From NCBI RefSeq assembly GCF_002251435.1, contig NZ_NPJI01000082.1, positions 1 through 64,000 on the forward strand: a stretch of DNA of 64,000 bases, read 5' to 3'. The DNA is from Prevotella sp. P2-180. Its GTDB lineage: Bacteria > Bacteroidota > Bacteroidia > Bacteroidales > Bacteroidaceae. Below are positions 56,540-64,000 of the stretch, in pieces (position 1 is the stretch's first letter; each line of letters opens with the position of its first letter). The position numbers and the translations under genes were made by a program. The notes below the pieces were generated by a model that ran no database searches, had not been told where the DNA came from, and saw only the letters and a program-made list of their open reading frames with translations.

Positions 56540-58102
56540 ATGAAACCAATGATATTTTCAATAGTATTATTGTCTGCACTTTCAGTCTCTTCATGCAGCG
56601 AAGACAAATTTGCAGGAGACCCGGAGAAAGACTGGACCGCAACAACTGAATGTTTCACTCCTACAGAGGAGAACGGTTACAACACATATTGGAAACCTGC
56701 CATAGGAAGGGTGGGGGACCCAATGCCTTTCTACGACCAAAAGGAAGGCAATTTCAAGGTCCTTTACTTGCAGGAGTTCGACAACAACGACCCATGGTGC
56801 TTCCATCCCATTTACGGTGTCTCCACCACCGACGGAGCCAACTATCAGGGTATGGGAGAAGTTCTTGAGACTGGCAAGTCGAAAGACGAACTTGACGCTG
56901 CCATAGGCACTGGCTGCGCCGTTTATAACGAAAACGACGGTTTGTACTATATCTACTATACCGGACACACCTCACGCGAGGTTGTGATGCGTGCCACATC
57001 GCCCGATTTCAAGACATGGACAAAAGACAAGGCGTGGGTGCTGCGTGGCGCTGACCATGGCTACTCTGAGTCCGATTTCCGCGACCCGCAGGTGTTCCAG
57101 GACGACAACGGTCTGTGGCACATGATTATATCAAGCAATCTGAAGTTTGCGGAATACACCTCAAACAATCTCCGCGACTGGGATTATGCCGGACAGTTCT
57201 CGTGCATGATCTGGGACCGCATGCTTGAATGTCCTGACATCTTCAAGATGGGCGACTGGTGGTACATGGTGTATAGCGAGGCTTTCCGCAGCGACTGGAG
57301 CCGCAAGGTGAAGTATATGATGGCACGGTCTCTCGACGAACTGAAGAAGTGTTTCAACGAAGGCCCCAAATGGCCTGCCGATGACAAGGAGGGCGTGCTC
57401 GACACACGTGCCTTCTATGCTGGCAAGACTGCCTCTAACGGTACTGACCGCTTCATCTGGGGATGGACACCTTATCGCACAGGCACCACCATCCACGACA
57501 AGAACATTTCCGTAGGTGCTGAAAGTGAGCCTAACTGGTCGGGAGCGCTCGTATGCCACAAACTCATACAGCATGCCGATGGAACGCTCTCTGTCGGTGA
57601 GGTACCGGCTATGGCAGCAAAATACAACCAACAGACGGAACCGAAAGTCATGGCATCGGAAAACTATACTTCGGGTACCATTAGCGGCAACGGATATGCG
57701 CTTTTCAGCCGCTTGGGCTACCACAACCACATTTCCTTTTTGGTAAAAGCAGGAGAGGCCGACAAATGGGGCGTTTCCTTCGCACGTGGCACCGACGCAA
57801 CAAAATATTATTCTCTCGTGGTTAATCCGGAGTGGGAGAATGGTCGCCGCAAGGTAAACTTCGAACAGGAAGGCAGCGAGGGAAAGGGATTTATCGTAGG
57901 TGCCGACGGATATATCTTCCCCCGTCCTGCCGACAATACCTACAAGGTTGATATCTACACCGACAATTCGGTGGTTGTCATGTATATCAATGGTGAATAT
58001 GGTACCACGCAACGTATCTACGGATTGCAGAAAAACTGCTGGTCTATCAACAGCTATGGTGGTAACATCAACATTAGCGATATAAAGGTCAGCACATATT
58101 AA
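56540..58102 (+). CDS. GH32 fructanase, surface lipoprotein
   Basis: 520 residues, lipobox SVSSC (cysteine 19). Five-bladed propeller with the three GH32 acidic residues: Asp60 in GRVGDPMPFYD (nucleophile, with the usual N-D-P-N-G shortened to GDPM), Asp182 in DFRDPQVF (stabiliser) and Glu230 in MLECPDIF (acid/base). A C-terminal beta-sandwich follows (KAGEADKWGVSFARGTDATK). By gene order it equals BT1760, an endo-levanase. Levan versus inulin cannot be settled from sequence. It is the last gene of the operon. Confidence 0.88.
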   Translation: MKPMIFSIVLLSALSVSSCSEDKFAGDPEKDWTATTECFTPTEENGYNTYWKPAIGRVGDPMPFYDQKEGNFKVLYLQEFDNNDPWCFHPIYGVSTTDGANYQGMGEVLETGKSKDELDAAIGTGCAVYNENDGLYYIYYTGHTSREVVMRATSPDFKTWTKDKAWVLRGADHGYSESDFRDPQVFQDDNGLWHMIISSNLKFAEYTSNNLRDWDYAGQFSCMIWDRMLECPDIFKMGDWWYMVYSEAFRSDWSRKVKYMMARSLDELKKCFNEGPKWPADDKEGVLDTRAFYAGKTASNGTDRFIWGWTPYRTGTTIHDKNISVGAESEPNWSGALVCHKLIQHADGTLSVGEVPAMAAKYNQQTEPKVMASENYTSGTISGNGYALFSRLGYHNHISFLVKAGEADKWGVSFARGTDATKYYSLVVNPEWENGRRKVNFEQEGSEGKGFIVGADGYIFPRPADNTYKVDIYTDNSVVVMYINGEYGTTQRIYGLQKNCWSINSYGGNINISDIKVSTY

Positions 58103-58165
58103 CTTGCCCATTGACACATCCTATTTCTGCAAAACAGTTTGCAAACATGTAATAATTTGATTAAT

Positions 58166-58212
58166 GCGGCAATTCTCAGCTCGATTTATTTTGTGGGTTT
58201 GGGAATTGCCGC
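58166..58212 (+). terminator. Hairpin after the fructan operon
   Basis: gcggcaattc paired with gaattgccgc over 10 bp with a 27-nt loop, 64 bp after the GH32 stop. No strong T run; terminator by position. Confidence 0.55.
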
Positions 58213-58319
58213 CTAAATATTACCTTTCATCCTTGATGTGTGAGAACAATTCCTAATAATAACTTGGAAATTTATTAAAGAGAGCATATACTTCGCCGAA
58301 GGTTAGCTTATGCTTCACA

Positions 58320-58360
58320 GACTGTCAGCTTATGACAGTCGGCTGTCATAATAGTGACAG
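58320..58360. repeat. Twin palindromes with 21-bp spacing
   Basis: gactgtca-gctta-tgacagtc (58320-58340) and ctgtca-taatag-tgacag (58343-58360). Both have CTGTCA / TGACAG arms and begin 21 bp apart, like a pair of protein-binding sites. No gene starts nearby. Confidence 0.5.
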
Positions 58361-58429
58361 GGCAGCAGAAGACGTTATGCTTAATCGACGTTATCGTCTC
58401 CTTGCCGCCCGTATGACGCTAACTTGCGT

Positions 58430-58770
58430 GGCACCCTACACCCTACATCATTAGCACCTTACTCGCTGATAATCTGCATGTTGCAGAATGTATAGTACCT
58501 CTCAACCCTACATTCACCCTACATTCACCCTACATCATTCACATCCGCGTTAGCCTGTATTCCGCCATTACAACCATCGGGCCATAGGCGAACGAAGTGA
58601 AAATGACATGCTGATGCTTTGTGAATATTATTGACATTAGAGCAGAAAATTGCAGCGATGTGGTTTTATGTAGAGTGAATGTAGGGTGAATGTAGGGCTG
58701 AGAGGCACCCTACATTCACTAACTATCTGAATACAAGACACTTACCCTTAAACAATGTAGAGTGTAGGGG
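58430..58770. repeat. Cluster of ACCCTACATTC repeats with a 35-bp inverted repeat
   Basis: Arms at 58499-58533 and 58670-58704 are 33/35 complementary, built from caccctacatt units; further copies lie at 58432, 58706 and 58757. The 137 bp between the arms contain no ORF with support. It could be a non-autonomous mobile element or a structured RNA. The rest of the 58103-58962 gap shows no gene. Confidence 0.7.
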
Positions 58771-58962
58771 TCTGACGACATCCGTCTTGTAATTACGCAT
58801 TGTCATGAATATGGATGAGAGGCTGAACCAAAGGATGAGTATTAAATATGATAGGAAGGACATTGTGAGAAAAGGTACTTTCTCTAATTGGAGGCAAAAT
58901 ACCAAATAAAAGCGGAAAAACTTTTATTTGGTATTGTCGTTATTCAGATGATGATCACTGTC

Positions 58963-60939
58963 TTACTTCTTCGTCGCCTTAACGAAATAGGCGATGAGGA
59001 GTGCGTAGGCTATGAGAGAGCAGACCTCGCTGAGAGGATTTGCCCACCATGACTCAAAGTTGAACGACACGCCGCCGAAACGTAGCAATGCACTTACAAC
59101 TCCCATCAGCGCGCCACCGGCAATGAATCCTGAAGCAAGCAGATTGCCCTTCTCGCCGCGCTCCTTGTTTACTGCAGCGTCCTTGGAACGAGTGGTGACA
59201 TACCAGTTGGCGGCACCACCTACAAGCAAAGGTATGTTAAGCTCCATGGGAATGAACATGCCAAGGGCAAAGGCAAGGGCTGGAATCTTCAGCATGGTGA
59301 GAACGATGGCTATGACTGCTCCAATGGCATACAACACCCACGGAGCACCAATGCCGTTCATCAGTGGGTCGATGACTGCTGCCATGGCATTGGCCTGAGG
59401 AGCGGCCAGCTGGCCGGAGGCGAAGCCATAGGTCTCGTTGAGAAGCATCATCACACCTCCTACAGTGGCTGCCGACACCAGGGTGCCAAGAAACTTCCAC
59501 GACTCCTGCTTCTTTGGCGTAGTGCCAAGCCAGTAGCCTATCTTAAGGTCGGTGATGAAGGCGCCTGCCATAGACAATGCCGTACATACCACACCACCCA
59601 TAATCAGTGCAGCCACCATACCGCCGGTGCCTTTCATGCCCACAGCCACCATTACCACAGAAGCGAGGATGAGCGTCATAAGCGTCATGCCCGAAACGGG
59701 GTTGGTGCCCACGATAGCAATGGCATTCGCGGCTACTGTAGTGAAAAGGAAGGCTATGACAGCCACCAACAGTATGCCTACCACGGCAAAAAGGAGGTTG
59801 CCTTCCATCACTCCAAACCAGAAGAAAAGGAATGTGACGATGATGGTAACCACTGAGCCCACGGCAATAAACTTAAAGGAGATGTCGCGCTGGGTGCGCA
59901 ATTCTTCCTTATCGGCCTTAGGGGTGCCCTTCATCTCTTTAGCTGCAAGCGAGACGGCACTCTTTATGATGCCCCACGACTTGATAATGCCGATGATGCC
60001 TGCCATGGCAATACCGCCAATGCCGATGCTTTTGCCATAGGCACGGAATATCTCCTCAGGGCTCATCTCTCCGACAGCCTTTGTGATGGTGGGATCCCAC
60101 TGGTTGAGCACCATGTCGCCACAGAACAGAGACATGCCTGGAACTATAAGCCACCATACGGCCAATGAACCGACACAGATGATGAAGGCATACTTTAGAC
60201 CTACAATATATCCAAGACCGAAAACGGCAGCACCAGTGTTTACCTTAAACACGAGTTTCGCCTTGTCGGCAATCTGCTGTCCGAGGTCGAAGCAACGGGT
60301 GGTGAAATTCTCGTTCCACCATCCGAAGGTGCTGACAATGAAGTCGTAGAGACCTCCTATGGCACCTGCCATAAGCAGCGGCTTGGCTTGACCACCACCC
60401 TTTGCACCACTTACGAGCACCTGTGTGGTGGCAGTGGCCTCTGGGAATGGATATTTGCCGTGCATATTGCTTACGAAATATTTCCTGAACGGAATAAGGA
60501 AGAGGATACCTATGATACCTCCAAGCAGCGAGGCAATAAAGATATTAAGGAACGAGGCCGTCATCTCTGGATACTTGGCCTGAAGGATGTAAATGGCAGG
60601 CAGAGTGAAGATGGCTCCTGCAACCACAGCACCGGAACAGGCTCCGATACTCTGTATAATGACATTCTCGCCCATCGCATTTTTCCTTTTTGCGGCAGTG
60701 GACATGCCTACAGCGATAATGGCAATAGGAATGGCGGCCTCAAACACTTGGCCTACTCTCAGACCGAGGTATGCGGCAGCGGCAGAAAAGAGCATTGCCA
60801 TAAGCACTCCCCATGTGACCGACCATGCGTTCACCTCTGAATAATTTTTTCGCGGGTCCATTATCGGCTGATACTGTTCCCCTTCCTTCAGTTCCCGGAA
60901 AGCATTCTCAGGCAACTGGATGTTTTCGTTTTCAGTCAT
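58963..60939 (-). CDS. OPT-family oligopeptide transporter
   Basis: 658 residues with about 14-16 membrane helices, for example SVTWGVLMAMLFSAAAAYLG, IPIAIIAVGMSTA, NVIIQSIGACSGAVVAGAIF and GNLLFAVVGILLVAVIAFLF. The opening RVGQVFEAAIPIAIIAVG followed by NVIIQSIG is characteristic of bacterial OPT proteins, proton-coupled importers of oligopeptides or metal chelates. It lies 20 bp after cysS on the same strand, so the two may be cotranscribed. Confidence 0.9.
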   Translation of the reverse strand: MTENENIQLPENAFRELKEGEQYQPIMDPRKNYSEVNAWSVTWGVLMAMLFSAAAAYLGLRVGQVFEAAIPIAIIAVGMSTAAKRKNAMGENVIIQSIGACSGAVVAGAIFTLPAIYILQAKYPEMTASFLNIFIASLLGGIIGILFLIPFRKYFVSNMHGKYPFPEATATTQVLVSGAKGGGQAKPLLMAGAIGGLYDFIVSTFGWWNENFTTRCFDLGQQIADKAKLVFKVNTGAAVFGLGYIVGLKYAFIICVGSLAVWWLIVPGMSLFCGDMVLNQWDPTITKAVGEMSPEEIFRAYGKSIGIGGIAMAGIIGIIKSWGIIKSAVSLAAKEMKGTPKADKEELRTQRDISFKFIAVGSVVTIIVTFLFFWFGVMEGNLLFAVVGILLVAVIAFLFTTVAANAIAIVGTNPVSGMTLMTLILASVVMVAVGMKGTGGMVAALIMGGVVCTALSMAGAFITDLKIGYWLGTTPKKQESWKFLGTLVSAATVGGVMMLLNETYGFASGQLAAPQANAMAAVIDPLMNGIGAPWVLYAIGAVIAIVLTMLKIPALAFALGMFIPMELNIPLLVGGAANWYVTTRSKDAAVNKERGEKGNLLASGFIAGGALMGVVSALLRFGGVSFNFESWWANPLSEVCSLIAYALLIAYFVKATKK

Positions 60940-60959
60940 TAGATTAAAGTGTTAATATT

Positions 60960-62450
60960 TTATTTGTTAAGCTTCCACACACATCCGTCTTTTGTGTCTT
61001 TCACTTCGAAACCGGCGGCTTTGAGGGCGTCACGAATCTGGTCGCAGGTAGCCCAATCCTTGTTGGCACGGGCTTTGGAGCGAAGGTCGAGCACCATGTC
61101 TACCACCTTTCCGTAGGCTTCCTCGCGTGCCTCGTTGTTGGCGGCCTTCTCGTCGGCAAGACCAAGTATGTCAAAGGCAAAGAGGCGCATGGTTGACTTC
61201 AGCTCTTCGAGACAATCCTGGCAGATGGTGGCCTTGTGGTCGAGCAGTTTGTTCACCACAGAGCATGCCTCAAACAGATGGCTGATGACAAGAGGAGTGG
61301 CGAGGTCGTCGTTCATGGCGTCGTAGCATTTCTGTCGCAGTTCGTTCACCATCTTCTTTGTCTCTGCGTCGCAGTCGGCCTGTGGCTGAATGCGGTCGAG
61401 GTCGGCAAGTCCGTTCATGAGCCTCTCGAGTCCCTTCTCGCTTGCCACAAGGGCATCGTTTGAGAAGTCGACGGTGCCGCGATAATGGGCAGAAAGGATG
61501 AAGAAGCGTATGGCCATTGGGCTGAACGCCTGCTTCAGAAGCTCGTGATTGCCGGTGAAGAACTGTTCGAGTGTGATGAAATTGCCAAGCGACTTGCCCA
61601 TCTTCTGTCCGTTGATGGTAATCATATTGTTGTGCATCCAGTATTTTACCATCGGCTTTCCCTGGCTTGCCACAGCCTGTGCAATCTCGCATTCGTGGTG
61701 CGGGAAGATGAGGTCCATGCCACCTCCATGAATATCGAATTCGCTTCCGAGATATTTTCGTCCCATGGCTGTACACTCGCAGTGCCATCCTGGGAATCCG
61801 TCGCTCCATGGGCTTGGCCATCTCATGATATGCTCAGGCTGCGCCTTTTTCCAGAGAGCGAAGTCTACTTGATTGCGTTTCTCCCCTACTCCGTCAAGTT
61901 CGCGGCTATTGTTAATCACGTCGTCGAGGTTACGTCCCGACAGAATGCCGTACTTATGGTCTTTATTATATTTTTCAATGTCGAAATAAATGCTTCCGTT
62001 GCTCTCGTAGGCATAGCCGTTAGCCATGATTTCCTTTACGAGTTCCTCTTGCTCGATGATATGTCCTGTGGCATGAGGTTCAATGCTTGGCGGCAGGACA
62101 TTGAGCGCCTTCATGGCGTCGTGATAGCGATTAGTGTAGTACTGTGCTATCTCCATTGGCTCAAGCTGCTCGAGCCGTGCCTTCTTCTCTATTTTGTCGT
62201 CACCTTCGTCGGCATCGTGCTCAAGGTGGCCCACATCGGTGATGTTACGGACGTAACGAACCTTATATCCGAGATGTTTCAGATAGCGGAAAAGGATGTC
62301 GAAGGTGATGGCTGGACGTGCATGGCCAAGATGCGGGTCGCCATATACGGTTGGTCCACAAACATACATGCCTACATTAGGAGCATTCAGCGGTTTGAAG
62401 AGCTGCTTAGTGCGGGTAAGTGTATTATAAATCAGCAAATTTTGTTCCAT
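60960..62450 (-). CDS. cysS: Cysteinyl-tRNA synthetase
   Basis: 496 residues. HIGH motif as DPHLGHARP, Zn-binding Cys in [22 protein letters not shown] and HHECEIAQ, and KMSKS as KMGKSLGN. The C-terminal DALR-like domain ends in a short tail ADQIRD-type region ([20 protein letters not shown]). It charges tRNA-Cys. Has its own promoter. Confidence 0.97.
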   Translation of the reverse strand: MEQNLLIYNTLTRTKQLFKPLNAPNVGMYVCGPTVYGDPHLGHARPAITFDILFRYLKHLGYKVRYVRNITDVGHLEHDADEGDDKIEKKARLEQLEPMEIAQYYTNRYHDAMKALNVLPPSIEPHATGHIIEQEELVKEIMANGYAYESNGSIYFDIEKYNKDHKYGILSGRNLDDVINNSRELDGVGEKRNQVDFALWKKAQPEHIMRWPSPWSDGFPGWHCECTAMGRKYLGSEFDIHGGGMDLIFPHHECEIAQAVASQGKPMVKYWMHNNMITINGQKMGKSLGNFITLEQFFTGNHELLKQAFSPMAIRFFILSAHYRGTVDFSNDALVASEKGLERLMNGLADLDRIQPQADCDAETKKMVNELRQKCYDAMNDDLATPLVISHLFEACSVVNKLLDHKATICQDCLEELKSTMRLFAFDILGLADEKAANNEAREEAYGKVVDMVLDLRSKARANKDWATCDQIRDALKAAGFEVKDTKDGCVWKLNK

Positions 62451-62480
62451 AATAGTATATATTTAAACGGTTTCAGCGTG

Positions 62481-62511
62481 CAAAGTTAAAATAAATTGCT
62501 GACAATACAAA
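62481..62511 (-). promoter_or_regulatory. Promoter of cysS
   Basis: Minus strand -33 TTTG (62508-62511), 19-bp spacer, -7 TAACTTTG (62481-62488). Complete consensus match; start near 62474. Confidence 0.75.
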
Positions 62512-62575
62512 ATAATTCGCTCTCTTTTTCACATTTTTGAGGAGAGAGGAGAGGGAAAGAGGAGGGAGATATCAA

Positions 62576-64000
62576 TTATTCTCCTCTCCACGACGGCGGA
62601 GTCAAAGTCTTTGACATAAACCATTCCTTTGTGTCGCGGCTGATGTCGCGTTTTGGCCAGGGCACAACAACAACTATCAAAGCACAAACGAGACAGGCAT
62701 AGATGGTCCAACCAGACATTTCCTTTATTGCTGTAATAGTGGCTTGCACCTGCACTTTTCCCTTCGTGGAGATAGATGCCATTTGCTGGGCCTCGGTCTC
62801 ACTCTTTCCCTGATACATCATCCCACGGGCAGCCTGGTCGTAATTAGCCGCAATTGTCTGATTCATACGGTCATACTCCTGAGCATAACGGGTGATATAA
62901 TGCTGCTGGCGATGCTGGAACACGTTGGTATAGATAGCAGAACCAATGCCTGGTGCTATTATCATACGCACAGTGAGCATGATACATACCCAAGTTGACA
63001 TCAAACGGTATGGCATGCGCTGGTTGGCATATACTGCCGTCAGCGAGTAAAGCAACATCATGCCCGTGGCACGTATAATGACAGGCCACTTCATACGTTC
63101 GTACATACCATCGGTCTGCACCTCGAAATACATATACAAGGCAGAAAGGCCAATAAAAACGAATCCCATGGAAAACAGCCACTTCAGATGTATGTGCTTG
63201 GCACTGGCAATGATGGCGGCCACCAATCCGAGGAAATAGCCCACGAGGGTCCAGTTGCCCAATTCGGCAATCTGCAGGTTGTCGCACTTCATTCCCACTC
63301 CAACAAAAATATTTACAAACATCTGGCTTGAGTTGAGTATCATCAAGCCGAGAAAGAGCAGAATGCCTCCCTGTATGCTACGCCACTTCAGTGCCTCAAG
63401 CACGAAATACGGCGACTGGCGTGTCTTCTCTAAATAGACAAACAAAATGGTTGAGACGATGCAGATAACCGTAGACCAGCGTATGGTCGGGTCGTCATAC
63501 CAGTCAAGCGTCTTTCCATATACCATTATATATATAAAAGAACAGCACATGGCAGAGAACACCACAACATTGCCGAACTTGGAAAACGACAGCGGCGGAT
63601 GTTTCGTTGGATAAGGATTGAAAGGCATTGCCACAAGTGTGACGAGCACTGCAACCAGCATAGATGCCATCATGACGTAATAGACATACTGCCACTCATA
63701 ATAATAGGCAAACCATGCCGTAAGCCATGTTCCTATCTGTCCGAGCACCATGAAGAAGAAATAGATGGTGGGCATGGAGGTGGTCTTCTCGGTGTCGAGT
63801 TTGTCCCAATCCTCCTCTTTTAGAGGCTCATTACCTGCCGTGAGGTTGTTGGTGGCCTCAATATGGAATCCGTACTTTATAAGTGTGAACAAAGTGGTCA
63901 TGAGCAGCGTCTGACGCACAAAACCCATAATCAAGCTGCACAGTCCGAGCACAAACACACTTTCAGTGCGTGCGCATACGTAGCTTAAAACAATAAGGAT
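62576..64000 (-). CDS. MFS transporter, DHA2/EmrB-like (partial)
   Basis: The frame stays open to the right edge (LIVLSYVCARTESVFVLGLC), so the N terminus is outside the window; about 474 residues are visible. Many membrane helices (SLIMGFVRQTLLMTTLFTLI, YVYYVMMASMLVAVLVTLVA, WSTVICIVSTILFVYL, GWTIYACLVCALIVVVVPWP) and the acidic loop NNLTAGNEPLKEEDWDKLDT. The 14-helix layout resembles DHA2 multidrug exporters that work with EmrA-like adaptors. The GTG at 63958 is not a credible start. Confidence 0.75.
   Translation of the reverse strand: MLIVLSYVCARTESVFVLGLCSLIMGFVRQTLLMTTLFTLIKYGFHIEATNNLTAGNEPLKEEDWDKLDTEKTTSMPTIYFFFMVLGQIGTWLTAWFAYYYEWQYVYYVMMASMLVAVLVTLVAMPFNPYPTKHPPLSFSKFGNVVVFSAMCCSFIYIMVYGKTLDWYDDPTIRWSTVICIVSTILFVYLEKTRQSPYFVLEALKWRSIQGGILLFLGLMILNSSQMFVNIFVGVGMKCDNLQIAELGNWTLVGYFLGLVAAIIASAKHIHLKWLFSMGFVFIGLSALYMYFEVQTDGMYERMKWPVIIRATGMMLLYSLTAVYANQRMPYRLMSTWVCIMLTVRMIIAPGIGSAIYTNVFQHRQQHYITRYAQEYDRMNQTIAANYDQAARGMMYQGKSETEAQQMASISTKGKVQVQATITAIKEMSGWTIYACLVCALIVVVVPWPKRDISRDTKEWFMSKTLTPPSWRGE

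Noticed and set aside
57161..58117. Minus-strand 318-codon ORF
   Set aside because: Antisense of the GH32 gene, whose active-site motifs are clear on the plus strand.
58723..58905. Minus-strand 60-codon hydrophobic ORF
   Set aside because: No ribosome-binding or promoter context and it begins in AT-rich non-coding DNA; hydrophobicity alone is weak evidence.

Overview
The window looks like a Bacteroidota chromosome, most likely Prevotella/Segatella or a close relative. Support comes from many promoters of the Bacteroidota type (-7 TAnnTTTG, -33 TTTG or TTG), SusC/SusD genes, a hybrid two-component regulator, a 'smalltalk' microprotein next to an HU-like gene, and lipoproteins with short lipoboxes. 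The species is inferred, not shown.

1-5150 is a decaying accessory region: the tail of an Rpn-type nuclease/transposase, several small secreted or lipoprotein genes (at least three broken by frameshift or nonsense), a PorT-like barrel protein, a fragment of a second barrel protein against a HEPN/MNT nucleotidyltransferase pair, REP-like palindromes, a truncated HTH gene and a chimeric duplicated scrap. 5150-8500 is a second accessory block: two divergent orphan genes, a 260-bp non-coding zone with inverted clusters of a 9-bp GGTTACC repeat, then HU-like and smalltalk genes ended by a strong terminator.

8508-14334 is a four-gene efflux operon (TolC, HlyD, FtsX/MacB permease, ATPase). It starts from an exact sigma-54 promoter sequence with two near-identical 14-bp palindromes 21 bp apart upstream. 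A cytosolic histidine kinase and an NtrC-class regulator (19430-21997) are the obvious controllers. Between them lie a TPR/HTH regulator, a lipoprotein with tandem signal sequences, and an AAA_14/DUF4143 ATPase preceded by repeats and a possible leader peptide. 22035-23524 is a split HipA system laid out like hipBST, with operator palindromes and a 7-bp tandem repeat across the gene junction.

23668-42353 is mostly housekeeping: a LolC/E-like permease, rbfA, a DUF3467 protein, then (all on the minus strand) four tRNAs, tuf, tRNA-Trp, secE, nusG, rplK, rplA, rplJ, rplL, rpoB, rpoC, with an attenuator-like hairpin between rplL and rpoB. hpf, a tyrosine recombinase, rpsU and an aminopeptidase P lie upstream.

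42578-58102 is carbohydrate utilisation: GH95 and GH97 enzymes in convergent genes, then a fructan-type polysaccharide utilisation locus (periplasmic-binding-protein hybrid two-component sensor, SusC, SusD, DUF4960 surface protein, GH32). The gene order is that of the Bacteroides thetaiotaomicron levan locus. The 860-bp gap after it is rich in palindromes. The window ends with an OPT transporter, cysS and a partial MFS transporter.
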